64,000 bases of DNA, taken from the NCBI GenBank assembly GCA_048595745.1, contig CP184361.1, one strand, 5' to 3'. The DNA comes from Aquipseudomonas alcaligenes_A. Lineage in GTDB: Bacteria; Pseudomonadota; Gammaproteobacteria; Pseudomonadales; Pseudomonadaceae. A model generated the notes under the pieces. The model was not told the origin of the DNA and searched no databases. It saw nothing but the letters and a program-made list of their open reading frames with translations. Positions 29,001 through 34,754 of this stretch are shown one piece after another (within the stretch, counting starts at the first letter, position 1; each line of letters begins with the position of its first letter). Position numbers and translations under genes: made by a program.

Positions 29001-30509
29001 AACACCAATGCCATTGAGGTCGATGACCTGAATGACCTCACGGCAACCCTGGTGGCTACCGCTCAGGCTTCACCGATTCCTGGCAACCTTACGAGCGGTG
29101 GCAGCTTTGGTGCTGATGGCGGTTTCGTGGGCAGCCTGGTGATTGCCGGCAAGACCTACACCTACGACAAACTCACCAACAACTTTGTTGCCTCTGGTCC
29201 CGGTGCCAACAATGGCAGCATGAGTGGCAACGTGCTGACGGTGACCATGGGCGGCGGCTCGAGCATCGCTGTGAACATGCTCACCGGGTCTTATACCTAT
29301 ACACCGCCGAGCGCCATCAACTCGATTGTGGTGGCGACCATCGCCTTCACGCTCATCGACAATGACGGCGATGCCGCATCGGCCAACCTCAATATCAACA
29401 TCACCCCCGGCCAGGGCGCGATGGTCATCCGCGATGATCTGGTGTTGACCAACGTGAACGCTCAGTCGGGCGACGATGTCATCAACATCCCAACCTGGGC
29501 GCTCTTGGCCAATGACACAGGGTCGAGTAGTGGCCTGCTGTCGGTGTTCAATGTCTCGGGGGCAGTGGATGGTGACGCCAGTCTTGGGGCTGGTACCGTG
29601 GCCTTCACTGAGGACGGTAACAGTGCGACTGATGGTGGCCGTTTCAACTACGGGGCCTCCATCAATGGCAGCTCGGTGTTGGACAGTGGAGTCGTTGATA
29701 TCACCCGCAGCGCCGGCTCCAACACGCTGAACGGCACCTTCCGCAATGAGATTCTGCTTGGTCGGGATGGCTCCGCAGATACGCTCAACGGTGGTGATGG
29801 CGACGATGTGCTGATCGGCCTGGGCGGCAACGATACCCTGGACGGAGGCACTGGTAACGACATCCTGGCGGGTGGGCTGGGTAACGACACGCTGATAGGC
29901 GGTGCTGGTGTCGATACTGCGACCTACATTGACATCGGTGCCAGCGTGGTCGTCAGTCTGAATACCGGGCTTCAGCAAAACACGGGCGGTGCGGGCTTCG
30001 ATACCATCAGCGGAATCGAGAACCTGGTTGGCTCCAACTTTGGCGATACCCTTGCGGGTAACGGCAGTGCCAACGTGCTGTTCGGGGCAGGTGGCAATGA
30101 CACCCTGGCTGGCCTGGCTGGCGATGACTTCCTGATCGGTGGGGTTGGGGGAGACACCATGTCGGGTGGCTCTGGCAAGGACACTTATGTCTGGCAGAAA
30201 GGCGGACTGGGTGGTGGTTTGGACCACATCACCGACTTCAATCTCGATGCCAGTGGCGTCAACTCCGACAAGTTGGATTTGTCGCAGCTGCTCTCAGGTG
30301 TTGGAAGCAACCCGACTGACCTGCAGAACTATCTGGACTTCGCCTTCGCGGGCTCGACGACCACTATCGATATCCGTACCGAAGCGGCAGGCCCGGTGGT
30401 TCAGCAGGTGATGTTGGACAACATCAATCTCTCTACCTTCTATGGAACCAGCAACGAGGCTACGATCATCACCAACCTGTTGGATGACAATGCGCTGAAG
30501 ACCGCATAA
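17055..30509 (+). CDS. lapA: Giant type I-secreted RTX adhesin, LapA-like
   Basis: Very large biofilm adhesin of 4484 residues, secreted by LapEBC and held in the outer membrane. The ATG at 17055 follows GGAGGA. Residues 1-110 are the retention module (MATLIGVVSQVVGEVFAVAG). TAAG at 119-122 is the LapG cleavage motif, followed by a Gly/Ala-rich linker. A VCBS-like domain lies at about 225-330. Six T1SS-143-type repeats follow at about 340-1357, then von Willebrand A domain 1 (1374-1572, DFSGS) and another 143-type repeat (1686-1826). Next are three LNTQDA repeats to about 2366, vWA 2 (2526-2724), a further 143-type repeat, and five 158-residue repeats (3000-3779). The third vWA (3796-4006, DVSGS) precedes RTX nonapeptides (GGDGDDVLIG, GGNDTLDGG) at 4236-4379 and the C-terminal secretion signal. 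No cysteine is evident. It is acidic throughout, as expected of a calcium-binding adhesin. Confidence 0.93.
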   Translation: MATLIGVVSQVVGEVFAVAGDGTRRPLVEGDRVYAGEQLVTGAGGAVAVTLSNGEVLTLGRDSNLSLNEQMLAGADGQPVQDQAEDQQTAPTDGDLTDVEQLQAAIEAGVDPTVEGEATAAGPGAGGAGGAGGAGGVGGGHSFVLLSEVGGALDPIIGFPTEGLNTGPEFPDPEPIVTDDPVADFTPEIEVEYEDASGAIITGPAVVDEEGLTDGTNPGSNAEQASGALIISSPDGVSAIQIQDVNGNWIDVTSGGVVQGQYGVLVVNAAGNWTYTLTDNTLNHGNPNATGAADQVGESFGVRMFDLDGDVSPTVQLNVLVNDDGPILTEGEGSQVSAAVDEDETSDGITDGDFVTNVASGAPGALGALVNFGADGIGSFGLSGSPVAIASLEAQGLTSGGTALSYSVAGNVLTASAGGETIFTLQVGGDGSFTFTLVGQLDHPTPDGNDDEFLELPIDFSGVLTAVDGDGDSVGTFNGGSFVIDVEDDVPQWAGSRDEGEFARQDFPQVTGIVHEDALSSGDGAPHDGNPEGGQTTTATGLAGSLSALVNFGADGPGDFGLSTDVSSLDLQGLTSSGDPLTYEVVGNVLTASAGGETIFTLTVNGDGSWEFVLQGPIDHPIADGGFDSEDLPGLGIDFSGILTATDGDGDPLVGGFPSGSFTVDIEDDVPVLAGGEEGSSVSGVVHEDALSVGSGAPYQGNPEGSQTTTVGSATTGSLSGLVSFGADGPGEFGLSIDVSSLEAQDLKSGGDPLTYEVVGNVLTATAGGETIFTLTVNTDGSWEFVLEGPLDHPVPDGSFDSELLPALGVDFSGVLTVTDGDGDPLAGGFPAGSFTVNVEDDVPRPDGGEKTVIHQEVQEDALTLLDGAPYEGNEEGGQTTIAAGDPGDLFALIDFGADGPGSVGLSSDTSSLDAQDLKSEGTELTYSVVGNVLTAIANGNTIFTLTVDANGSYEFVLSGPLDHPIADSALDGETLAGLGIDFSQMITATDGDGDPMAVNLPNGSFAIDVEDDVPVAREIGQRPWVSNQVDEDELPGGITDGDTTGTVATGAEGALFAAINFGADGPGTVGLTGSPAAIGALQAQGLTSGGVALSFTVVGNLLTATAGGNTIFTLQVEGDGSYTFTLSGPLDHPVADGTPAGDSELLASGIDFSSVITATDGDGDPLSGLNPGSFVIRVEDDIPVAVELKYDSEQNPIPVVTANVDEDELAGGIGDGDGDGTSVSGPIGSLNALVNFGADGAGDFGLSDDPLDIATLEAQGLTSDSIALSYSVVGNVLTATAGGNPVFTLTVNPDGSYSFELQGPLDHPLPGSTDDDQLLGLPIDFSGVLTATDGDGDPVDGFADGSFVINVEDDVPEAQDDQATVLAGQTQDVNLVFVLDFSGSISGTELNQMLDAVRTAGQQLFNTATGAVQVQLVVFSESALSFGPFDSAAAFTAQVNALNPSEPGGVRPNTIGNGTDFTDAIEETMDTFTPLPGWNNQVVFISDGNPNQQTGTGGNSLADSTAAAWNTFVDSNGVTVTTIGIGNGIIDERLEDVDLDAGPNNDPLRVDDFDDLVDTLVDQVIGGLVSGNVLQGNDNAVGGGDDDAYGADGPGRILSIEINGFNYTWDGVLDGDEQLSNVLTANGGKLSFNFNTGAWSYQAPAAPNGDKTETFDYVIVDNDGDPSEATLTIHVEDLAPVVGYVDEDNLPTGIDDLDSVSDVATGSVAPLVVGPDAGAHFTLSSDTSGITAATSGGVALVYSVLGNTLTATAGPAGPVVFTLQVMDNGDYTFNLEKALDHPADGSNDNQLLTLDFSSILQANDGSAPLTLAGNFLIHVEDDIPLVDAVLSGQQPVALNTQDAETIGGNFDSASSNFSGAFSATANHGADGPGAVTWSYSMVLLVAEGTLSGLSSDGAAIRLYQTPGGTIIGSTAGSEGAISGSNTIFTLSVNGSGVVTLNQYQEIDHELPGANGNYDSQEALLGANLVGLQGTATIRDYDQDTHSDSVTLDLGGKVAFDDHGPSISLGFGQHSEVLNTQDAQTIGGASDSDSGSFSGAFTITSQNYGADGAGGVSSSYALTMIAAEGTSSGLSSDGATVYLYESGGVIYGSTSASEAGVDPSNTIFTLSVNSATGQVTLTQFEEIDHSAPGVGSNYGNQEAVLGSGLVGLKGTVVITDGDGDTASADKTLDLGGKVAFDDDGPRITLGFGTAPVPTLNTQDAQTIGASSDTDTGNFGGALVVSSSSHGADGPGNIVQSYSLNLLSGGNGPLASGMNSAAGPIYLYKIGGEIVGSSSATLVGVAAGNTVFSLAVNSGTGQVTLTQFQEIFHDAPGSASNYSSQEEVLLAGKIGLTLTATITDGDGDFATADKTLDLGGKIAFDDDGPSTSANAVVQLDDDALAGGIAGGPAGSDDADALNVSGTLQHNFGADGAGALKWLESGAPGGFTYQASPDGSQLLVKQGGTTVLTLTLNSATGAYTITQNAPIQHANADLENNQPFTLTYQVTDKDGDTTTGSLTVNVDDDTPVAQDDVAYVSTGQTEDINMVFVLDFSGSISTSELNLMLDAVRTAGQELFASAGGAVQVQLVVFSESALSFGPFDSAAAFAAQVNALNPSEPGGVRPNTIGNGTDFTDAIEETMDTFTPLPGWNNQVVFISDGNPNQQTGTGGNSLADSTATAWNNFIDSNGITVTTIGIGNGIVDQRLEDVDLDAGPNNDPLRVDDFDDLVDTLLDDVVGGLVNGNVLHGSDGVNNGGSGDDDGYGADGPGRILSIEINGITYVWNGAGVIDPSSGPNILGNQLTDIATAGGGELDFNFATGAWTYRAPSTSSGDKVETFDYVIVDKDGDPSEATLTVYVEDISPVIAKVDEDELPGGITDNDTVTTVATGNLSDLAVGPSAGVQFGLSTNTAGLAPATSGGVALVYSVSGGTLTAKAGVAGPTVFTLTVETDGDYTFTLSRPVDHPLGNGDDNELLVMNFASILQASNGATPVALAGDFLVQIEDDVPAIAAGSAPADSLQVDETNLSVNASTNFAGAFTGGYGGDGSGTTTYNLSVSAPGVDSGLDDSATGSNILLYNEAGVIVGRVGGAGGQIAFTVSVNGSGVVSLDQQRAIVHTPNSGADQESSLGAANLIRLTATITDKDGDSTSATLNLGEAISFRDDGPSISAGVATADSLQVDETSLSTNASTSFAGAFTGSYGADGAGTTTYALGVSSAGVDSGLDDSATGSNILLYNEAGVIVGRVGGAGGQIAFTVTVNGSGLVTLDQQRAIIHTPNTGVDQESSLGAANLVQLTATITDKDGDSTSATLNLGEAISFRDDGPSISAGLAGIDTLQVDESNLLGDASTNFAGAFSGNYGADGAGSTTYSLSVSASGVDSGLDDSATGSNILLYNEAGVIVGRVGGLGGQIAFTVTVNGSGQVTLDQQRAIIHTPNSGVDQESSLGAANMVQLSATITDKDGDSSTATLNLGNAISFRDDGPSISAGAVTADSLQVDESDLTVNATTNFAGVFTSSYGADGAGSITYALGVSSAGVDSGLDDSVTGSNILLYNESGTIVGRVGGVGGQIAFTVTVNGSGQVTLDQQRAIIHTPNSGVDQESSLGAANMVQLSATITDKDGDSNTATVNLGNAISFRDDGPSISAGPVTADSLQVDESNLATNATTSFAGVFTSSYGADGAGSITYALGVSSAGVDSGLDDSATGSNILLYNESGTIVGRVGGVGGQVAFTVTVNGSGQVTLDQQRAVVHTPNSGPDQETSLGAPNLVQLTATITDKDGDTSTATINLGNAISFRDDAPSAANQTQSGQAAVSLNSNLLIVLDVSGSMDDPSGVGSMDRLEVAKNALLELLEQYDALGDVRVSFVTFSDGADVVSTWVTVAAAKAAILGVNPGGYTNYDEALIDAINVYDDAGKLATGNVQNVAYFLSDGFPNRPSGDAGISNTPGSAAGWPTPFSNGGVSEEQAWINFLTANNIRAYALGMGTDVDAAALNPIAYNGTAGGGNTNAIEVDDLNDLTATLVATAQASPIPGNLTSGGSFGADGGFVGSLVIAGKTYTYDKLTNNFVASGPGANNGSMSGNVLTVTMGGGSSIAVNMLTGSYTYTPPSAINSIVVATIAFTLIDNDGDAASANLNINITPGQGAMVIRDDLVLTNVNAQSGDDVINIPTWALLANDTGSSSGLLSVFNVSGAVDGDASLGAGTVAFTEDGNSATDGGRFNYGASINGSSVLDSGVVDITRSAGSNTLNGTFRNEILLGRDGSADTLNGGDGDDVLIGLGGNDTLDGGTGNDILAGGLGNDTLIGGAGVDTATYIDIGASVVVSLNTGLQQNTGGAGFDTISGIENLVGSNFGDTLAGNGSANVLFGAGGNDTLAGLAGDDFLIGGVGGDTMSGGSGKDTYVWQKGGLGGGLDHITDFNLDASGVNSDKLDLSQLLSGVGSNPTDLQNYLDFAFAGSTTTIDIRTEAAGPVVQQVMLDNINLSTFYGTSNEATIITNLLDDNALKTA
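18072..21124 (+). repeat. Six divergent T1SS-143-type repeats in lapA
   Basis: Units of about 155-160 codons begin with VDEDE/VHEDAL-like strings. Each contains NFGADGPG, a GNVLTA-GG-TIFTL core, LDHP, IDFSG-TATDGDGDP, and ends with VEDDVP. Starts lie near 18072, 18594, 19107, 19625, 20140 and 20668. Copies two to four share the extra GAPYxGNxEGGQTT insertion, so they form a sub-family. Two further single copies occur near 22110 and 25598. Confidence 0.85.
21124..22530 (+). repeat. vWA-containing block, copy 1, of lapA
   Basis: It contains a vWA domain with a complete MIDAS (DFSGS, the NGTDFTDA threonine, ISDGNPN aspartate), a GADGPGRILSIEING segment and a 143-type repeat. The vWA core is almost identical to copy 2: the string CATGGATACG begins at 21461 here and at 24917 there, an offset of exactly 3456 bp (1152 codons). 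Confidence 0.82.
22570..24150 (+). repeat. Three LNTQDAxTIG repeats in lapA
   Basis: Three consecutive units of about 180 codons start with LNTQDA (near 22570, 23107 and 23650). Each includes HGADGPG/YGADGAG, a GLSSDG or comparable string, NTIFTL/NTVFSL and ends with LDLGGK-AFDDDGP. They resemble the DUF5801-type repeats of large RTX adhesins; that family name is my recognition and has not been searched. Confidence 0.75.
24583..26020 (+). repeat. vWA-containing block, copy 2, of lapA
   Basis: Second copy of the vWA (DFSGS MIDAS), GADGPGRILSIEING segment and a 143-type repeat (VDEDELPGGITDND). Long stretches of the vWA part match copy 1 almost base for base, while the trailing 143-type repeat is more diverged. 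This indicates duplication followed by gene conversion or selection on the vWA core. Confidence 0.82.
26052..28390 (+). repeat. Five tandem 474-bp repeats in lapA
   Basis: The codons for LQVDE recur at 26052, 26526, 27000, 27474 and 27948, exactly 474 bp (158 residues) apart. Each unit contains SGLDDSATGSNILLYNE, VGRVGG, GGQ(I/V)AFTV, LDQQRA and ends ISFRDDGPS. Copies four and five are especially alike. Exact spacing and high identity mean the copy number could vary by recombination. Confidence 0.93.
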
Positions 30510-30579
30510 CTGTTGGAGGTCCCGTTCTCTGGAACGGGGCCAGGCAGGCCGACATGATTTGAGCGTCACTTTTATCATC

Positions 30580-30612
30580 GGCCCGCTACCCTTGTGGGGT
30601 AGCGGGCCTTTT
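30580..30612 (+). terminator. Intrinsic terminator after lapA
   Basis: GGCCCGCTACCC (30580-30591) pairs perfectly with 30597-30608 around TTGTG and is followed by TTTT. A second hairpin CCCGTTC/GAACGGG lies at 30522-30540 without a T run. The T run overlaps the ribosome-site region of the next small gene. Confidence 0.88.
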
Positions 30613-30631
30613 CATGCCTGGAGGAAACCAC

Positions 30632-30970
30632 ATGGTGTACGTGCAAAGGGATGCCGAAGGGCGGTTGCTGCGGGTGGAGCATGATCCGTTCGAGGGGATG
30701 ACGGAAACGCTGGCGGTCGAGAGCGACGAGCTGCACAACTGGCTGGCGGCCCGCGAGGAGGTCAAGGAACGTCTGGCCAGCCTGAAAGAGTCCGACCTGG
30801 AGCTGGTGCGGGTGCTGGAGGACGTGGTCGGCGTGCTGGTGGCGAAGGGCGTTATCCGCTACACCGATTTGCCGGAAGCCGCGCGGCGCAAGCTGGACAG
30901 GCGGGCGGTGACCCGTGCCGAGATCGAGGGGCTCAGCGGCCTCTTAGGTGATGATCACCAACTGATCTGA
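30632..30970 (+). CDS. Small conserved protein of unknown function, lap-linked
   Basis: 112 residues from the ATG at 30632, 6 nt after GGAGGAAA; an in-frame ATG at 30614 lies inside the preceding terminator and was rejected. Only general features can be seen: an N-terminal MVYVQRDAEGRLLRVEHDPFEG, a charged helical middle (REEVKERLASLKESDLELVRVLEDVV) and a C-terminal helix. Similar proteins next to lapD are often labelled tryptophan synthase beta-like, but nothing here resembles TrpB: it is too short and has no PLP lysine context. It lies between lapA and lapD, so a role with the Lap system is possible but untested. There is no signal peptide or membrane helix. Confidence 0.75.
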   Translation: MVYVQRDAEGRLLRVEHDPFEGMTETLAVESDELHNWLAAREEVKERLASLKESDLELVRVLEDVVGVLVAKGVIRYTDLPEAARRKLDRRAVTRAEIEGLSGLLGDDHQLI

Positions 30971-30979
30971 CCGATACGC

Positions 30980-31004
30980 AAAGCCCGCCGTCATGGCGGG
31001 CTTT
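30980..31004. terminator. Bidirectional terminator between the small gene and lapD
   Basis: AAAGCCCGCC (30980-30989) and GGCGGGCTTT (30995-31004) form a stem with A runs on one side and T runs on the other. It can therefore end both the rightward small gene and the leftward lapD transcript. Confidence 0.88.
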
Positions 31005-31027
31005 CTTTGCGCGGTGACGCAGCCCGG

Positions 31028-32974
31028 TCAGCCCTGCCAGGGGGAGGGGGCGCCGATCAGGCGGCCCATGGCGCCGTGGATGCCCAGCTCCTTGAGCACG
31101 TTGAGTTCGCCTTCGGTCTCCACCATCTCGGCGATCAGCGGCAGGTCGATGCTGTTGGTGGCGCGGAAGATCGCCTCGATGAATGCGCGCTTGTCGTTTT
31201 CCCGGTCGATGGCGCGGATGTAGCTGCCGTCGATCTTCAGGTAGGCCAGGCCCAGGTGGGTCAGGTTGCCGATCAGGCTGAAACGACCGCCGAAGTGCTG
31301 CAGGCCCAGGTGGTAGCCGGCTTCGCGCACCTGCTGGCTGAGTTTCTCCAGCTCTGCCGGCGGTGGCAGGTAGCGTTCATCCAGCTCCAGGGTCATCAGT
31401 TCGGCCTGTTGCGGGTTGGCTCTGAGCACATCGAGTAGCTGGTTCAGGCTGGCGGCATCACGCAGGGTGGCGGCGGAGAGGCTGAGCGCCAGCGGCTGCG
31501 GGTACTTGGCCAGGTGGGCCAGGCTGTGTTCGAGCATGGCCAGGTCAAAGCGCGCCGCCCAGCCCAGGCGTTCGATCCAGGGCAGGAAGCGGCCGGCGGC
31601 CACGGCTTCGCCCTGCGGATCGAGCAGGCGCGCCAGTACCTTCTGGTGCAACACGCGGCCGGTATCGGCACAGGTGGCCACCGGCTGGAAGTACAGCTGC
31701 AGCATGCCTTGATTGAGCGCATCGTCGATCCAGCGTCGCCAATCGTGCAGGCCCTGGCCAGCACTGGTATTGAAATCGTCCAGACGCTCCCAGGGCTTCT
31801 CGGGATGGCTCTGCGCCTGGGCCAGGGCCTGGTCGGCGCGACCGATGACATTGGCCATTTCCTCGCCCGGCCTGAAGGCGGCGATGCCCAGGTGGGCCAC
31901 CGGTATGCAGTCGCTGGCGCCGGTCTGGCGCAGGCTCTCCAGACCTTCAACCAGTTCCTCGGCCAGGCGGTCGGCATCCTCGCCGACCAGCCCGGGGGCG
32001 AGCAGGGTGAATTCGCCGCCGCGGCTGCGCGAGGCCAGCCACTCCGGCGTACCGCGCTGTTCCAGCAGGCGCTTGAGTAGCTCGCCGATGCTGAAGATCA
32101 GTGCGTCGGTTTTTTGTCCGCCCATGCGCTGGTTGAGGCCGCCAAGGTCGTGCACGCGCAGGAACATCAGGTAGCCTGCGGCGTTCTGCTCGGTGACGGC
32201 GAGCTGGTTGGCCAGCTTGATTTCGAACAGGCGGCGGTTGGCCAGCCCGGTGAGGCTGTCCTGGTAGGCTTCCTCGCGCAGTTTCTCGCTGCGTGCGGCT
32301 TCTTCGGCAAATAGCTGCTTGAGCTTCTCGACCATCTGGTTCATCGCCAGTACCACGCGCTTGAGCTCGGGGGTGCGTGGCACGCGGGGCAGGGTGAGGA
32401 ACTCGCGGCGGCTGATGGCCTGGGCCTGGTTGACCATGTTGTCCAGCGGGCGCAGCTGGGTGCGCAGCAGCCAGCCACCGAGAATGGCGCTGACCACCCC
32501 GCAGAACAGCAGCCACAGTGCGCTGCCGATGGCGCTGTCCCAAAGCTTGGCCAGGGCGAATTGCGGGTGGCTGAGCACCTCGACCCGGGCGGCCTGTTCC
32601 CAGCCACGCATGATCAGGGCGTCGCCACCTTCGGGCTCGAGGTCCACCAGGTCGACGAACCACTGCGGCACGCGGTCCGAGGTAGTGGTGGTGCGCCGTT
32701 CGACTATCACTTCATCACTGGGAATGCGCACCACGCGAATGGTGGCAAAGTAGCCGCTGTCGAAGATCGAGCTGACCATCAGCTCGATCATCGCCGGGTC
32801 GTCCACATGCGGCGTCATCGACAGCCCCAGCGCGGTGGCGGCGTCCTGGGCGTGGGAGCGCAGCTGGCTGAGCAGTTGCTCTCGCGAGGTTTCGACACTG
32901 GCGATGAAGCTGCCGGTGAACGCCACCACGAGGAACAGGCAGATGGCGAGAAACAGCTGTTTCAACAGGGACAT
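31028..32974 (-). CDS. lapD: c-di-GMP receptor LapD
   Basis: Inner-membrane receptor that binds c-di-GMP in its degenerate EAL domain and then holds the protease LapG in the periplasm; 648 residues. Helix 1 is at about 5-25, then the periplasmic output domain. The latter contains GW at 124-125, and Trp125 matches the key LapG-contact tryptophan position of P. fluorescens LapD. Helix 2 is at about 150-170, HAMP about 170-225, and the GGDEF-like domain is degenerate (RGGEF at 318-322). The EAL-like domain has KVLAR at 445-449 in place of ExLxR, so it should bind rather than cleave the ligand. The gene starts 9 bp after lapG, with the ribosome site GGAGAGG overlapping the lapG stop. Confidence 0.95.
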   Translation of the reverse strand: MSLLKQLFLAICLFLVVAFTGSFIASVETSREQLLSQLRSHAQDAATALGLSMTPHVDDPAMIELMVSSIFDSGYFATIRVVRIPSDEVIVERRTTTTSDRVPQWFVDLVDLEPEGGDALIMRGWEQAARVEVLSHPQFALAKLWDSAIGSALWLLFCGVVSAILGGWLLRTQLRPLDNMVNQAQAISRREFLTLPRVPRTPELKRVVLAMNQMVEKLKQLFAEEAARSEKLREEAYQDSLTGLANRRLFEIKLANQLAVTEQNAAGYLMFLRVHDLGGLNQRMGGQKTDALIFSIGELLKRLLEQRGTPEWLASRSRGGEFTLLAPGLVGEDADRLAEELVEGLESLRQTGASDCIPVAHLGIAAFRPGEEMANVIGRADQALAQAQSHPEKPWERLDDFNTSAGQGLHDWRRWIDDALNQGMLQLYFQPVATCADTGRVLHQKVLARLLDPQGEAVAAGRFLPWIERLGWAARFDLAMLEHSLAHLAKYPQPLALSLSAATLRDAASLNQLLDVLRANPQQAELMTLELDERYLPPPAELEKLSQQVREAGYHLGLQHFGGRFSLIGNLTHLGLAYLKIDGSYIRAIDRENDKRAFIEAIFRATNSIDLPLIAEMVETEGELNVLKELGIHGAMGRLIGAPSPWQG

Positions 32975-32983
32975 AGGCCTCTC

Positions 32984-33682
32984 CTAACCTTCTCCGATGT
33001 CGAAGCCTTCGGCTCGCATCTTCTTCAACAGATCCTGCCAGCGCGACAGTTTCTTGGTATCGCTCTTCTTGCCGGTCTGCCCCGGCAGATAGAGGCCCTC
33101 GGCATTGAAGGCATAGACCGGCAGCAGATCCTTGCGCTGGGACGCCGGACGGATTTCGCCGATCAGGTTGTCCAGCACCAGAGGTTCCGCGCCGGGACTG
33201 GCGTAGTAGGTCAGCACCATGTGCGCCTGGTTATAGCGCAGCGCCTTGACGTAGGTGATGCGCAGCTTGTCGGAGGGCACGCCGAGGCGGCGCAGGGTGA
33301 AGTATTTGGCGATGGAGTAGTCCTCGCAGTCGCCGGCGCCCTTGACCAGTGCCTCGACGGGGGTGGCCCAGTAGTCGTTCTGACGCCAGTTGCGAATGTC
33401 GTCGGAGAAGCGGTATTGGCGGTTGAAGAAGCGATTGACCGCTGCCAGCTGCTCGCTCTCGGGCAGCCCCTCGCTGGCACGGATCAGTTCGTCCCAGGCC
33501 TCGATCCGGCCCTTGGCGACGCCCAGATTGCCGTAGCGCTGCTCGGCGTTCTGCAGGATCAGGCCGAAGTCCCAGCTGGCCTTCGCCGTCAGTGCCAGCA
33601 GCAGACCGAGCAGGGCGCCGAGCAGCAGCCGGCCTGCCGGCAGACTCCTGGCTCGTCCCTGAATATGCGGCCGCAACGGCAT
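32984..33682 (-). CDS. lapG: Periplasmic cysteine protease LapG
   Basis: Bacterial transglutaminase-like cysteine protease (DUF920) that cuts LapA at its N-terminal TAAG and releases cells from the biofilm. It has 232 residues from the ATG at 33682; an upstream in-frame ATG at 33697 is possible. A signal peptide or anchor is seen in GRLLLGALLGLLLALTAKA. The catalytic triad is complete: Cys119 in GDCEDY, His154 in NQAHMV and Asp171 in VLDN, with the 35- and 17-residue spacings known for LapG proteins. The gene is directly upstream of lapD on the same strand, the usual pairing. Confidence 0.95.
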   Translation of the reverse strand: MPLRPHIQGRARSLPAGRLLLGALLGLLLALTAKASWDFGLILQNAEQRYGNLGVAKGRIEAWDELIRASEGLPESEQLAAVNRFFNRQYRFSDDIRNWRQNDYWATPVEALVKGAGDCEDYSIAKYFTLRRLGVPSDKLRITYVKALRYNQAHMVLTYYASPGAEPLVLDNLIGEIRPASQRKDLLPVYAFNAEGLYLPGQTGKKSDTKKLSRWQDLLKKMRAEGFDIGEG

Positions 33683-33752
33683 GAAGGTGCTCTCCACGGG
33701 AGGTGGAGAAAGTGTAGGCAGTCGCTGGGTTTTTTGCCGTCGCGCGCCGCGC

Positions 33753-34157
33753 TCAGTCGCGCGCCGGCAGGGTCTTCTGGCGCAGGATGTAGAGGGTCAC
33801 CAGCACCGCACTGGTGAGCATGAACGCGCGCGCCCAGGGCATCGGTACCAGGTAGCAGGACAGGCCGATGCTCAGCCACATCAGGCCGATGGCGTAGACC
33901 TTGCCCTTGAGCGGTATGCCGTTGCCTTCCAGGTAGTCGCGAATCCATGGGCCCAGGTGCTTGTGGTGGACCAGCCATAGGTAGAAGCGCCGCGAGCTGC
34001 GCACGAAACAGGCGGCCGCCAGCAGCAGGAAGGGCGTGGTCGGCAGCACCGGGACGAAGATGCCGATCACCCCGAGCAGCACGCTCAGCCAGCCGATGGC
34101 CAGCAGCGCGTAGCGCACGCTGCGATGGCGGCTCTGCGGGATGTCGCTGTGCGCCAT
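33753..34157 (-). CDS. YbaN family (DUF454) membrane protein
   Basis: 134-residue inner-membrane protein with the DUF454 pattern. It has a first hydrophobic helix (YALLAIGWLSVLLGVIGIF), the conserved VPVLPTTPFLLLAAACF loop-helix, FYLWLVHHKHLGPWIRDY, and two more hydrophobic stretches before a short basic tail. No enzymatic motif is present and the molecular role is not known. It ends 71 bp from the lapG coding start on the same strand, but the gap suggests a separate unit. Confidence is high for the family and none for function. Confidence 0.85.
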   Translation of the reverse strand: MAHSDIPQSRHRSVRYALLAIGWLSVLLGVIGIFVPVLPTTPFLLLAAACFVRSSRRFYLWLVHHKHLGPWIRDYLEGNGIPLKGKVYAIGLMWLSIGLSCYLVPMPWARAFMLTSAVLVTLYILRQKTLPARD

Positions 34158-34166
34158 GGGCGCGGC

Positions 34167-34754
34167 TTAGTGGTGACGGGGCTTGAGCAGCGCGGGTTTC
34201 TCTTCCGGCGCCTGGCACAGCAGGAACAGGGCGGTGAGCAGTTCGGGAATCTGCTCGACCATGCTGTCCACCAGCTGGCGGTCACGGGCGATCTCGGCGA
34301 ACTCGGGCTGCTCGTCGAACAGGCCGGAGGCGACCATGATCGGCAGCAGCAGTTCGCTGACTTCGTCTTCGGCGTCCTCGAACCACACGGCTTCGCGCAG
34401 GAACACGCCCTCCATGAAGCCGATGCACCAGCCACGCAGGTCGGAGTCGTCCGGCTCGTCGCCGAGGTCCAGCTCGCAGGGAATCTCCGGCTCGTCGTCG
34501 CTAGCCAGCTGGCGGGCGATGTGGGCCTTGAGCAGCTGCAGGGTGATCTCCACTTCCTCGCGCTCGATGTCGCTGCGGTAATGCGGCGGCTCGGCGAACA
34601 GGGCGTCGATCCATTCGCGCTCCGGCACCTGGTCGGGGCAGATGCACAGGGCGGTCAGGTAGCCATGGGCGGCCACGTAGTCCAGCGCTTCCTCATGCAG
34701 GTCATCGGCATCGAGGAAGGCTTGCAGGCGGGACAATTGCTCGGCGAAGGACAT
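34167..34754 (-). CDS. YgfB/YecA (UPF0149) family protein
   Basis: 195-residue acidic cytoplasmic protein of the UPF0149 family. It has the characteristic LxGYLTALCICPD near residue 31-41 and the later LRGWCIGFMEGVFL. It lacks the C-terminal SEC-C zinc motif that longer YecA proteins have; the tail is ALLKPRHH. It precedes the DUF454 gene by 9 bp and could be co-transcribed with it. YgfB-type proteins have been linked to regulation in P. aeruginosa, but this one is too different from short YgfB for that role to be assumed. Confidence 0.83.
   Translation of the reverse strand: MSFAEQLSRLQAFLDADDLHEEALDYVAAHGYLTALCICPDQVPEREWIDALFAEPPHYRSDIEREEVEITLQLLKAHIARQLASDDEPEIPCELDLGDEPDDSDLRGWCIGFMEGVFLREAVWFEDAEDEVSELLLPIMVASGLFDEQPEFAEIARDRQLVDSMVEQIPELLTALFLLCQAPEEKPALLKPRHH

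Noticed and set aside
30614..30631. Upstream ATG of the small lap-linked gene
   Set aside because: It lies within the T run and tail of the lapA terminator, and the ribosome site GGAGGAAA is placed for the ATG at 30632.
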